Assembly (NCBI RefSeq): GCF_014207235.1
Contig: NZ_JACHDA010000002.1
Coordinates: 372,001 to 436,000 of the forward strand
Length of the DNA stretch: 64,000 nucleotides
Direction of reading: 5' to 3'
Source of the DNA: Sphingopyxis sp. JAI128
GTDB taxonomy: Bacteria > Pseudomonadota > Alphaproteobacteria > Sphingomonadales > Sphingomonadaceae
Shown here: positions 44,729-52,999 of the stretch, piece by piece
Layout of the letters: the number at the start of each line of letters is the position of its first letter
Position numbering within the stretch: the stretch's first letter is position 1
The notes under the pieces: generated by a model
Databases searched by the model: none
Told to the model about the DNA's origin: nothing
What the model saw: the letters and a program-made list of their open reading frames with translations, nothing else
Program-made: the position numbers and the translations under genes

Positions 44729-45886
44729 TCAAAGCGCTTCCGTCAGGTCGGCGAGATGGCGGCGCAGTTCGGGAAACTGATCGTCGGTCGTTACGCCGAG
44801 CCGGACGATCGTCACCCTCTGCGACGGCGAGACGATGATATATTGCCCCTGATGCCCGATGCACGCGAACAGGTCGTTCGGCCCGCGGTCGGGCCAAAGC
44901 GCGGGAGTCACGCCGGCCGGCCGTTTCCGGTTGAGCCAGATATGGCCGCCATATCCCGCATCCTTTGGCGAGGGCGTCAGCATGAAGCGGATCCAGGTTT
45001 CGGGCAGCAACCGCTGGCCGTTCACGACACCGCGATTGCGCAGAAATTCTCCGAATCTTGCATAATCGCGCGCCGTCGCATGCATGATCGATCCGCCGAT
45101 CATCGTCCCGCGTGCGTCATATTCGGGGGTCAGGCTGGTCATCCCGAGTGGCTCGACCAGGCGGCCGCCGATGAAATCGCGCATCGCGTCACGCCGGGCG
45201 TCGGGGTTGTTCGACGGCGTCAAGGCGTCGGCCAATATGTCCGACAGGATCACGCTGGTCGCCGAACTATAGTTGAAAATTTCGCCGGGCTGGGCCGCCG
45301 CGGGCTTCGCTTCGGCAAACCCGGCCATATCGTCGGCGGCGCTGCCGAACAGCATCGTCACCGTGTCGCCCTGCCACACCGGATCGCCCGTTTCGACATG
45401 CTCGAGCCCCGACGACATGTGGAGAAGGTGGCGCAGCGTGATCGCGCCGCGCGGATCGCCGCTGCGCTGCCACGCCGCCACCGGGGCCGGCCCGTCGAGC
45501 GACAACTGGCCGTCGGCAACGAGAAAGCCGGTAAGTACCGCGGTGATGCTTTTCGCCATCGACCAGCTGATCAGCTTGCTGTCGGCACCGAAGCCCGCGC
45601 CATAACGTTCGTAAATCAACTCGCCGTCGCGCAGTACGAGGAGCGCGCGCGTCTGTCCGACATCCTCGGCATCGGTGAACAGCGCGTCGGCGCGGGTCCG
45701 GATCGCCGCGGGCAAGGCCGGCAGCCGCTGCGGCGTATCGACCGCGGCGACACTATCGATCGAAGCGCCGAATTTCGGCGCGGGCGATGCCGGCGCCATA
45801 TTGCCCTGCCCCACCGCCTGGCCGAACGACCAGACGCCGAGCATCGCGAGGGCGGCACTTGCCAGCAGCCGTTTTTTCGTGATCAT
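44729..45886 (-). CDS. Serine hydrolase of the beta-lactamase class C/esterase fold
   Basis: 385-residue predicted periplasmic serine hydrolase. Seen: a signal peptide (LLASAALAMLGVWSFGQAVG), the SxxK motif in LISWSMAKSITAV, a YSS-type second motif in FNYSSATSVILS, and IGHQGQYIIVSP at the place of KTG. Such proteins are often esterases or DD-peptidases rather than true beta-lactamases. Start ATG 45886. Its start codon lies within 2 bp of an in-frame plus-strand ATG, so it is divergent from the next small gene. Confidence 0.9.
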   Translation of the reverse strand: MITKKRLLASAALAMLGVWSFGQAVGQGNMAPASPAPKFGASIDSVAAVDTPQRLPALPAAIRTRADALFTDAEDVGQTRALLVLRDGELIYERYGAGFGADSKLISWSMAKSITAVLTGFLVADGQLSLDGPAPVAAWQRSGDPRGAITLRHLLHMSSGLEHVETGDPVWQGDTVTMLFGSAADDMAGFAEAKPAAAQPGEIFNYSSATSVILSDILADALTPSNNPDARRDAMRDFIGGRLVEPLGMTSLTPEYDARGTMIGGSIMHATARDYARFGEFLRNRGVVNGQRLLPETWIRFMLTPSPKDAGYGGHIWLNRKRPAGVTPALWPDRGPNDLFACIGHQGQYIIVSPSQRVTIVRLGVTTDDQFPELRRHLADLTEAL

Positions 45887-45965
45887 GACACGGGTGACTA
45901 GCACCAACCCGACCGGTCCTTCAACGGGCGAGGAAAGGCCCGCGACGCCGACGCCGGCCGCTGCC

Positions 45966-46316
45966 ATGCCGCCGTCCGTCAAACGCTCCGAAAAGCCGCG
46001 CCGCGCGGGCGGCTGCCTGCCGTGGACGCTGGCAATCGCGGTGCTGTTCGGCGTTTTTGTGGTCTGGAAATTCCCGTCGTTCAAGGCGCAGGCCGAACTG
46101 GGTTCGGCCTATGCCGCGCGCATCGGCTGTTCGTGCCGTTATGTGCAGGGGCGCAGCCTCGACAGCTGTCAGACCGATTTCGAGCCCGGAATGGAAATGG
46201 TTTCGCTGAGCGAGGATCCCGCGACCAAGACGGTCACCGGCAGCGTTCCACTGCTTGCATCGCGCAGCGCGCGTTACGCCGGTGCCAGCGGTTGCCTGCT
46301 GGCACCCGAAAACTAG
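45966..46316 (+). CDS. Small membrane-anchored protein with a CxC motif
   Basis: About 116-residue protein with a single N-terminal membrane segment (LPWTLAIAVLFGVFVVWKF) and an exported domain with the cysteines ARIGCSCRYVQGRSLDSC, then ASGCLL. Four cysteines suggest disulfides. No function recognised. Start uncertain: ATG 45966 (MPPSVKRS) chosen, with an in-frame ATG at 45885 as alternative. It is divergent from the serine hydrolase gene and might be functionally linked to it. Confidence 0.65.
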   Translation: MPPSVKRSEKPRRAGGCLPWTLAIAVLFGVFVVWKFPSFKAQAELGSAYAARIGCSCRYVQGRSLDSCQTDFEPGMEMVSLSEDPATKTVTGSVPLLASRSARYAGASGCLLAPEN

Positions 46317-46338
46317 CCGGATCGCGCCGGGGCGCCCG

Positions 46339-47124
46339 CTACTGCTCCTCCCAAACCGCGGGAACGATCGCCGACACGTGACGCCGTCGCCACTCGCCGG
46401 GCGACATGCCAAGCTTGCGGCGGAAAATCGCGCATAAATGGGCGTGGCTGGAAAAGCCGGTCGCAAAGGCGATCTCGGCGACCGACAGCGGGCGGTTCAT
46501 GAGGAACCAGCAGGCACGGCGCAGCCGCTGGCGCAGCATATATTGGGCCGGGGTCTGGCCCGTAGCCCGCGCGAAGTGAACGATCAGGCTGTTGACGGAC
46601 ATGCCTGCCCCGGCAGCCATCTCCTCGACCGACAGGACCACTTCGAGCTGCGTCTGGATATAGGCCATCAGTTCGTTGATGCGTTCCACCGTCGCGGACG
46701 ATTCCGGCCGCACCGCCATCCCCTCGAGCGTCTTGGCGAGGGTCGAGACGAGCGGATCGGCCGCGCCGGCATCGCCCGCCAGCAAGGCGCGCACCAGCGC
46801 GGCGAGCGGCAAGTCGTAATGCGCGGCAAGCGCGCGCGTATGCGGCGCCACCGTCAGCCGCGACGCCGGGATTTCGACCTCGACATACCGGACCGCCCCG
46901 CCCTTCGCCGTACCGTGATAGCGGCGGCCCGCCGGTGCCAGCCACATTTCGCCGGGTAGCGGGTCGCCCAGCGACGTGCGCCGCCCGTCGAGCCATGTTT
47001 CCAGCCAGTGATAGCTTCCCGCTTCGTATAAATAGAGCGTGTGGATATCGCGCTCGATGATCCAGCTAGAAGGGCCATCGATCCGATCCACGATCGAGGC
47101 GACCTTGAGTCCACCCACATACAT
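46339..47124 (-). CDS. AraC-family transcriptional regulator
   Basis: 261-residue regulator. Seen: an N-terminal cupin-like sensor domain (LYLYEAGSYHWLETWLDG), a linker, and the C-terminal pair of helix-turn-helices (VLSVEEMAAGAGMSVNSLIVHFARATGQTP and LSVAEIAFATGFSSHAHLCAIFRRKLGMSPGEWRRR). Effector and targets unknown. Neighbours are the small membrane gene downstream and the hydrolase gene upstream, transcribed the same way. Confidence 0.92.
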   Translation of the reverse strand: MYVGGLKVASIVDRIDGPSSWIIERDIHTLYLYEAGSYHWLETWLDGRRTSLGDPLPGEMWLAPAGRRYHGTAKGGAVRYVEVEIPASRLTVAPHTRALAAHYDLPLAALVRALLAGDAGAADPLVSTLAKTLEGMAVRPESSATVERINELMAYIQTQLEVVLSVEEMAAGAGMSVNSLIVHFARATGQTPAQYMLRQRLRRACWFLMNRPLSVAEIAFATGFSSHAHLCAIFRRKLGMSPGEWRRRHVSAIVPAVWEEQ

Positions 47125-47292
47125 TACGCGATTATGGAAAGAATGGGAGAATCTGAAAGCCTGCTATGTTTACGAAACTTATGGTTAAATCGCCGCTTCA
47201 AAATCCCCGGCGGTCGCTGATTGTCGGGGAATAACCGTTGCGGACGTGATCATAAGTGCGCCCGGCGCATCCCAAACCCAGACCCCCCCCAA

Positions 47293-47326
47293 GGCGGGCG
47301 GCGCAAGCGCCGCCCGCCACTTTTTT
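47293..47326 (+). terminator. Strong plus-strand Rho-independent terminator without an assigned gene
   Basis: Perfect 12-bp stem GGCGGGCGGCGC / GCGCCGCCCGCC (47293-47304 and 47307-47318) with an AA loop and ACTTTTTT after it. The U-run is on the plus strand, but the flanking genes (AraC and the hydrolase) are on the minus strand, where the hairpin has no U-run. Confidence 0.75.
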
Positions 47327-47351
47327 CGGAACCGAAAGCAGGGCCTGGTCT

Positions 47352-48275
47352 TCAATGCCGGGCGAGAAATTCGTCCATCGCCGCGTTGACCGCATCGGGC
47401 GCGTCCCACGGCACGAAATGACCGCTGTCGGGCACTTTGACGATCGTCACACCGGGCACGAGTTCCTCGATCCCGTCGAGATTGCACGGCGGCAGCGCCA
47501 CGTCGTCGAGTGCCCAGACGACGAGCGTGGGGATGGTGAGTTTGGGGAACGGGGCCGCGGGCGGCTCGGCATAGGGTTCGTCCATCGCGGGGACGTTGAT
47601 CGGCGAACCGCGATACCAATTGATCATCGCGCGGCAGTTGTCGCGATCTTCCCAATCCTTGAGCAAGCGGCCGATCTCGTCGGCGGGCTGGAGCCCGCCG
47701 CTTGGCACCCGCCCTTCGAATGCATGGGCAAGGATGCCGGCGATGCCATGCTCCTCGATGATCGCATCGCTCGCGGGATCACGGAAGGTGCGGATATATT
47801 GGCTTGCCGCGCGCTGCTCCGGGTCGGTGGCAAGCAGGCGCCCGAAAATGCCGGGATGCGGGGCGTTGGCGATGACCGCGCGCGTCACGCGGCCGGCCCA
47901 TGCCGGATGCAGGCCGCCCGGCTGACCGCCGAGCGCCACGCCCCAGGCGATCGCCCCGCCCCAGTCGTGCCCGACGATCGTGAATTTTTGGACGTCGAGC
48001 GCATCGGCCAGCGCGAAGATGTCGGCGATCAGCTTGTCGGGCGTGTAGGATTCGACATCCTGCGGTTTCGACGAGCCGCGATAGCCGCGCTGGTCGGGCG
48101 CGATGCAGCGGAACCGGCCCGAAAAATGCGGCAGCTGGTGGCGCCAGGTGCGGTGCGATTCGGGAAAGCCGTGGAGGAATATCAGTGCCGGTCCGTCGCG
48201 CGGACCCATATCGACCACGTCGAGGTCGACCCCGGTGGAAAGCGTCACGCGCCGCTGTTCGAAATCGCCGATCAT
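47352..48275 (-). CDS. Alpha/beta hydrolase, epoxide-hydrolase-like
   Basis: 307-residue alpha/beta hydrolase. Seen: oxyanion motif FLHGFPES near residue 35, PDQRGYRGSSKP, the aspartate nucleophile in IVGHDWGGAIAWGV (as in epoxide hydrolases and haloalkane dehalogenases), and the catalytic His in VKVPDSGHFVPWD. The cap has tyrosines (NWYRGSPINVPA) that could activate an epoxide. Start ATG 48275 with AGGAG upstream. Confidence 0.9.
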   Translation of the reverse strand: MIGDFEQRRVTLSTGVDLDVVDMGPRDGPALIFLHGFPESHRTWRHQLPHFSGRFRCIAPDQRGYRGSSKPQDVESYTPDKLIADIFALADALDVQKFTIVGHDWGGAIAWGVALGGQPGGLHPAWAGRVTRAVIANAPHPGIFGRLLATDPEQRAASQYIRTFRDPASDAIIEEHGIAGILAHAFEGRVPSGGLQPADEIGRLLKDWEDRDNCRAMINWYRGSPINVPAMDEPYAEPPAAPFPKLTIPTLVVWALDDVALPPCNLDGIEELVPGVTIVKVPDSGHFVPWDAPDAVNAAMDEFLARH

Positions 48276-48713
48276 CCATTCCGCTCCTTTGGTTTCGTTT
48301 CAAAACCAATCTGGCGGGGATCGCTGCGACTGGCAAGCTGCAACAAATAGCCGGGGGCATCGGGCGATAAGGTCGCGCCGGCACATGTCCGCTGGGGGCG
48401 GGCTCGCAACCGCCGCCTGTGACGCGCCCCAAAGGTCAGTAAAAGTCAGCCCTGTGCGCCGCCCGATCGGCCACCGCGGGGATAGGGGACCGGCCCGGCC
48501 CATCGCCGCGCCGACCGGCGGAAAGCGCCTTTATCTGCCGGGTGAAAGATCCGGGATGAAGGCTGGCATAGCGGGATATTGTAGGAAAGGTCTTTTTTGC
48601 AGGCGCCGCTTTGGGGTGGTTAGCTGCCATCTCGTACACCCCGGCGAAAGGTGGCCGGAGGCACGTGACGCCGGTCACGGCCCAGTGCGAGCGAACGCAA
48701 GGTTGGTTTGGCA
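48276..48713. other. Non-coding gap upstream of the hydrolase gene
   Basis: About 440 bp with no credible gene. The frames present are short, have poor start sites and no recognisable domain. The part nearest the hydrolase probably holds its promoter. The right end (48640-48713) has CCCCGGCGAAAG and GCACGTGACGCCGGTCACG words that resemble repeat material. Confidence 0.5.
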
Positions 48714-48940
48714 ATTCCGGGCCCGGCTTTCGCCGGGGTTCACATCTCTATCCGCAGCCTCCGGTCGCTTCCTGCCAATCCTCGCCGTCGCGCGGCGATG
48801 GGGGAGTCGCAGACGGCGCGTAGCGCCAGCGGGACCGCCGCGAGGCGGTGGTGGAGGGGGCGCGACCTCGCGCCATCAGCCCCTCCGCCAGCGCTTCGCG
48901 CCGCCACCTCCCCATGGCCGCGGCACAGGAGGAGTAGTGG
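48714..48940 (-). repeat. Dispersed repeat, copy 3 with flank
   Basis: Read on the minus strand, it matches copy 1 closely: words such as GGCGCGAAGCGCTGGCGGAGGGG, GCGGTCCCGCTGGCGCTACG and GCGCCGTCTGCGACTCCCCC followed by GAGATGTGAACCCCGGCG. Its outer ends (AATCCTCGCCG at 48777 and CAGGAGGAG at 48926) are diverged forms of the terminal repeats. It lies between the hydrolase and tauE genes. Confidence 0.75.
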
Positions 48941-48974
48941 CAATTATCGGTCGAAACCTGCGATCACACCGCGA

Positions 48975-49742
48975 TCAAGCCAGGGCCTTGTAAAGCCCGA
49001 ACGCGCTCGTCGCGGTCAGCACGACGCCGACCAGCATCAACATCACCTTGGGCGAGAAACGCTTCGCCATCATCGCGCCGATCGGCGCGGCGACGACGCC
49101 GCCGATGATCAGCCCCAGCGTCGGTCCCAGGATGTCCTCGATCCCAAGGTGCCAGACGAAGGCGAGCGAGACCGCGACGGCCAGAAAAAATTCGACGCTG
49201 TTGACCGTGCCGACGACCTTGCGCGGTTCGCCGCCCTGGACGAGCAGGTTCGAGGTGACGACCGGACCCCAGCCGCCGCCGCCCGCGGCGTCGAGAAAGC
49301 CGCCGATGACCGCGAGCGGGCCGACGACCCTGGGTTTGGAAAATTTGGGCGGATAGAGAACGCCGCGGATCAGCAACCAGATGCCGATCAGCACGAGATA
49401 GCCGAGCACGAAGGGCTTTACGACCTCGGCGTGCAGCGACGAGAGCACATAGGCGCCGATCACGCCGCCGATCACGCCGGGGACGAGCAGGCGAAAGAAA
49501 AGCGGCCAGTCGATGTTGCGGTGGAACATATGACTGAGCCCCGACACGCCGGTGGTGAAAATCTCGACGACGTGGATGCGCGCCGACGCGGTCGCGGGCG
49601 GCACCCCGAGCACCGCGACGAGCAGCGTGTTGCAGATCACGCCGAACGCCATGCCGAGCGCACCGTCGACGAGTTGCGCCGCGAAGCCGATCAGGATGAA
49701 GGGCAGGAGCGCGCTGAAGTCGATGGCCGCAAGGTCGATCAT
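48975..49742 (-). CDS. TauE/SafE-family sulfite exporter-like permease
   Basis: 255-residue membrane protein of the TauE/SafE (DUF81) family. Seen: seven or so hydrophobic segments, AAQLVDGALGMAFGVICNTLLVA, RIHVVEIFTTGVSGLSHMF, and GGFLDAAGGGGWGPVVTSNLL. Relatives export sulfite or organosulfur anions, but the substrate here is unknown. Start ATG 49742 with GGAAG upstream. Confidence 0.9.
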   Translation of the reverse strand: MIDLAAIDFSALLPFILIGFAAQLVDGALGMAFGVICNTLLVAVLGVPPATASARIHVVEIFTTGVSGLSHMFHRNIDWPLFFRLLVPGVIGGVIGAYVLSSLHAEVVKPFVLGYLVLIGIWLLIRGVLYPPKFSKPRVVGPLAVIGGFLDAAGGGGWGPVVTSNLLVQGGEPRKVVGTVNSVEFFLAVAVSLAFVWHLGIEDILGPTLGLIIGGVVAAPIGAMMAKRFSPKVMLMLVGVVLTATSAFGLYKALA

Positions 49743-49890
49743 GATTCTTCCCAACTTTTTTAGTTGACAACCTGCTGCCGAGATTTGGAGAAATGCGCCA
49801 GCGCAATTTTTCTGCGGGCGGTAAAGGGATTTGTTTTTGCGCCCGGTCGAATGTCGAGGGGGCAGGCTTCAGCAGCCTGGGGTCCTGCCC

Positions 49891-50817
49891 CTAGCCGGAG
49901 ATCTCGTCGGGCAGATATTCGCGCACATAATCGATGAAGGCGCGCAGTTTGGGCATCACCTGCTTGCGGCCGGGATAATAAAGGAAGAGGCCCGACGTTG
50001 TCGCCGCATAATCGGTGAGCACCAGCTCGACCTCGCCCGTTTCGACCATCGCCTTCGCCATCGGTTCGGCCATCATCGACATCGCGACCCCGCTGCGCAT
50101 CGCGACAAGCGCGGCGATCCAGTCGTTGACGATCACCGGCCCGGTGACGCCGACGTCATATTCGCGATTTCCCTTTTCGAAGGTCCACGGCATCAGCGCG
50201 CCGGTCGCGAGCCGAAAGCGGATACAGCGATGGTCGCGCAATTCCTCGGGCGCCGCGGGGCGGCCATATTTTTCGAGATAGGCGGGGGTCGCCGCGACGA
50301 CGAAGCGGAACGGTCCGGTCAGGCGAACGGCGATGACGTCGGCATCGAGCGATTCGCCCATCCGCACCCCCGCGTCGAACCCGCCGGCGCTGAGGTCGGA
50401 CAGCGCATCGTCGGCGTAAATCTCCAGCTCGATGTCGGGATAGGTTTCGCAAAAGCCCGCGATGATCGGTTCGAACAGCGGCTGGACCGCGCCGCGCATC
50501 AGGTTGATGCGCAGCCGCCCCGCCGGCCGGTTGCCGAGGTTGCGCGCCGCCTCATAGGCGTCGGTCAGGCCGCTGTAAGCGGGCGCGGCGCGTTCGAGGA
50601 ACATCTCGCCCGCCTGCGTCAACCCCACGCTGCGCGTGGTGCGCATGAACAGCGGCGCGCCGACCCGTGCTTCGAGCGCCTTGACGGTCTGGCTGATGGC
50701 GGATGGCGAGACGCCCAGGTCGGCGGCGGCGGCGGAAAAGCTGCGCCGCTCCGCAACGCGCAGGAAAGCTTCGATCCCGTCGAGCGCCCCATGGGGGATT
50801 GTTAAATCCTGCTTCAA
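49891..50817 (-). CDS. LysR-family transcriptional regulator
   Basis: 308-residue LysR regulator. Seen: N-terminal helix-turn-helix (GIEAFLRVAERRSFSAAAADLGVSPSAISQTVKALEARVG, LFMRTTRSVGLTQAGE) and a periplasmic-binding-like effector domain (LRINLMRGAVQPLFEPIIAGF). Start is a TTG at 50817; no ATG gives a full helix-turn-helix. It is divergent from the small secreted-protein gene at 50902, with 84 bp between them, which is the usual place for LysR control. Confidence 0.9.
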   Translation of the reverse strand: MKQDLTIPHGALDGIEAFLRVAERRSFSAAAADLGVSPSAISQTVKALEARVGAPLFMRTTRSVGLTQAGEMFLERAAPAYSGLTDAYEAARNLGNRPAGRLRINLMRGAVQPLFEPIIAGFCETYPDIELEIYADDALSDLSAGGFDAGVRMGESLDADVIAVRLTGPFRFVVAATPAYLEKYGRPAAPEELRDHRCIRFRLATGALMPWTFEKGNREYDVGVTGPVIVNDWIAALVAMRSGVAMSMMAEPMAKAMVETGEVELVLTDYAATTSGLFLYYPGRKQVMPKLRAFIDYVREYLPDEISG

Positions 50818-50901
50818 GGCACTTGCAGATTATAGAGGATTATCTAAGTGCGCAAGCGCATCTATAAAGGTTGCACAACGAAACGAAAGGAAACCTCTCC
50901 C

Positions 50902-51237
50902 ATGGCCTATCAGCTCTCCGCTTTCCGCCGCTTTCCCACCGCTTTTGCCATCGTCGCCGCTTCGGGCCTCGCCTTTGCCGGCCTGATGGCTTCGACCAGC
51001 CCCGCTTATGCCCAGTCGGGCGGCGACTATCGCTGCGCCGGCCTTGCCGAACAGGCGCATGTTGCCGCGAACGGCGTCGAAGGCAGCAAGCAGTCGAGCG
51101 CGAAGCGCTTCGTTTCGACCGGCAAGAAGCTGTGCGAAGCGGGCAACGAACGCGCCGCCGCCAAACAGTTCCGCGCCGCGCTCAAGATCGCCGGCGTCGC
51201 CGAAGTTGAAACCGACAGCCAGATGGCCTCGCGTTAA
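50902..51237 (+). CDS. Small exported protein
   Basis: 111-residue protein with a signal peptide (FAIVAASGLAFAGLMASTSPAYA) and a short helical domain with two cysteines (DYRCAGLAEQ and GKKLCEAGNE). No family recognised. Start ATG 50902 with AAAGGA upstream. It ends in a clear terminator, so it is a monocistronic gene. Divergent from the LysR gene and possibly its target. Confidence 0.8.
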   Translation: MAYQLSAFRRFPTAFAIVAASGLAFAGLMASTSPAYAQSGGDYRCAGLAEQAHVAANGVEGSKQSSAKRFVSTGKKLCEAGNERAAAKQFRAALKIAGVAEVETDSQMASR

Positions 51238-51311
51238 TTCGGGGCGCCAAGCCACATTGACACCAATCTCCGGACCGTCTCTCTCCCTCTCCCCCGACGG
51301 ATCCACTAACT

Positions 51312-51347
51312 GGGGCGGCACCTGCAAGGGGGCCGCCCCTCTTATTT
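51312..51347 (+). terminator. Rho-independent terminator of the small exported-protein gene
   Basis: GGGGCGGC / GCCGCCCC stem (51312-51319 and 51332-51339), 12-nt loop, then TCTTATTTT. Lies 74 nt after the stop. Confidence 0.75.
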
Positions 51348-51402
51348 TGGGATAGGCGGCACGGCAGCTGCGGCGTGGGAGCGCACATGGCCTCCTTTTC
51401 CT

Positions 51403-51424
51403 TCGTCATCCCGGACTTGATCGG
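51403..51424 (+). repeat. Single arm of the palindromic repeat seen in sufC
   Basis: TCGTCATCCCGGACTTGATC followed by GG matches the left arm found in sufC (26592-26614) except for a TG-to-CC change and one missing C near the end. No second arm is seen downstream, so it is a partial or decayed copy. Confidence 0.6.
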
Positions 51425-51512
51425 AATCGATAGCAGCCCGAAGCCATGACCCCCGCGCCAAGTCCCGCGGCGATGATCGAAAGGGTCGCCTCCGCCCGGA
51501 AGCGGACCCGCG

Positions 51513-52058
51513 CTATGCCGGCTTCCAGCTCTTCCGCTCTTCGGCTTGTTTGAGCACCTCGAACGCAGCCTGCCCGGCCGCAAAGCGCTTGGCGGCCTCT
51601 TCATCGCCCGGATTGACGTCGGGATGGCACTCCTTCGCATAGGCTCGCCAAGCCTTCTTGGTCGCGTCAAAATCCGCGTCGGGGTCGAGGCCCAGGAGTT
51701 CGAGCGCGCGCATCTCGTCGGCGCTGCGGCTGCCGTCCCCCGAACCGCCCCACGCATAATGCTGCGCGCGGGCATAGCTGCGCGCGCCCTGCGCTTCCTC
51801 GGCGGCGCGCGCCGCGGCATCCTCCGCCGAAAGGCCCGCGAAATAGTCCCAGCCGCGATTATATTCGGCCGCGTGCGCTTCGCAGAAATACCAGCGTTCG
51901 GGGCTGTTCGGCGACTTGGGCGCAGGGCAGTTGCCGGGCTCGCTGCAGCCGTGACGGTCGCACAGTCGCACCTTCTGCGCCTCGCGCGAGGAGCCATAGG
52001 GGCGCCAGCGGGGAAAACCCCAATCGTCGGATCTCTTGGCGCGGCTCATCGCCCCCAT
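51513..52058 (-). CDS. J-domain protein
   Basis: 181-residue protein with a C-terminal J domain (EMRALELLGLDPDADFDATKKAWRAYAKECHPDVNPG, HPD present) and an N-terminal domain with cysteines/histidines (LCDRHGCSEPGNCPAP, YFCEAHAAEYNRGWDYF) that may bind zinc. Such proteins are conserved in alphaproteobacteria; partner unknown. Start at ATG 52058; the ATG at 52049 is an alternative. Confidence 0.88.
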   Translation of the reverse strand: MGAMSRAKRSDDWGFPRWRPYGSSREAQKVRLCDRHGCSEPGNCPAPKSPNSPERWYFCEAHAAEYNRGWDYFAGLSAEDAAARAAEEAQGARSYARAQHYAWGGSGDGSRSADEMRALELLGLDPDADFDATKKAWRAYAKECHPDVNPGDEEAAKRFAAGQAAFEVLKQAEERKSWKPA

Positions 52059-52115
52059 GTAGCGGCGAGGGGCGAGGATTGCTAGCCGAGCGGGCGAATA
52101 TCCCGTCCTTTGGCC

Positions 52116-52907
52116 TTAATCTTTGGGTTTGTAGCCGAAGGCCTTCGACGCCAGCTTCACCACGGCGGGATCGAGTTCGGGCGGCGTCATCGGCACTGCC
52201 GCTTCGAGCGTGTCGGCGATATAGGTCAGCGCCGCGATGCGTGCGGCCTTCTTGTTGTTGCCGTCGATCACCTTCCACGGCGCCCAGCGCGTGTTGGTCT
52301 GTGCGAACATCTCGTCCATCGCGGCGAGATAATGTTTCCGCTTCGTCCGGTTGCGATAATCTTCGCTGCCGGTCTTCCATCGCTTCCACGGATCGTCGAG
52401 CCGGTCGGCGAAGCGCCGGTCCTGTTCGTCCTGCGTGATGTGGACGAACAATTTGACGAGGTTGGTGCGGCTGCCGGTCAATTGTGCTTCGAACTCGTTG
52501 ATTTCGTCGTAGCTTTTGCGCCATTCGGCCTCGGTCGCATAGCCTTCGACGCGCTCGACGAGGACGCGGCCGTACCAGCTGCGGTCGAAGATCGAGATCT
52601 CGCGATTTCCCGGCAGGCGCTTCCAGAAACGCCAGAGGAAATGACGCGCCTTTTCCTCTTCGTTCGGCGCGCTGATCGGCCAGACTTCGAAATAGCGCGG
52701 GTCCAGCGAGGCGGTCAGCCGCCGGATGATCCCGCCCTTTCCCGCCGCATCCCAGCCTTCAAACATGATGACGCTGCGCTGGGCATGGGCGATGTGCGCG
52801 GCCTGAAGCCGTTCGAGCCGTTCCTCCAGCGCCTTGAGCGTGTCGGAATAGTCGCCGTCGAAGCGGGCGCCGGTTTCATAGTCGGAGAGCGAGATCGTCA
52901 TCGGCAT
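52116..52907 (-). CDS. Polyphosphate kinase 2 family
   Basis: 263-residue PPK2-type kinase that moves phosphate between polyphosphate and nucleotides. Seen: Walker A in MFEGWDAAGKGGIIRRL, the lid FEVWPISAPNEEEKARHFLW, Walker B in SIFDRSWYGRVLVERVEG, and WAPWKVIDGNNKKAARI. Direction (nucleotide use or synthesis) is not decided by sequence. Short N-terminal extension. Start ATG 52907. Confidence 0.93.
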   Translation of the reverse strand: MPMTISLSDYETGARFDGDYSDTLKALEERLERLQAAHIAHAQRSVIMFEGWDAAGKGGIIRRLTASLDPRYFEVWPISAPNEEEKARHFLWRFWKRLPGNREISIFDRSWYGRVLVERVEGYATEAEWRKSYDEINEFEAQLTGSRTNLVKLFVHITQDEQDRRFADRLDDPWKRWKTGSEDYRNRTKRKHYLAAMDEMFAQTNTRWAPWKVIDGNNKKAARIAALTYIADTLEAAVPMTPPELDPAVVKLASKAFGYKPKD

Positions 52908-52999
52908 ATCCTAGCGCAAGCCCCAGCATCCTACCAAGGGCGATGCATCGCTGTCAGTTTCTGGGACAGCGCGCGCGGATTTTCCTGCACGCCGGCCGG

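Noticed and set aside
48436..48714. 92-codon minus-strand frame
   Set aside because: No ribosome binding site, no family and a composition unlike neighbours. It abuts repeat material.
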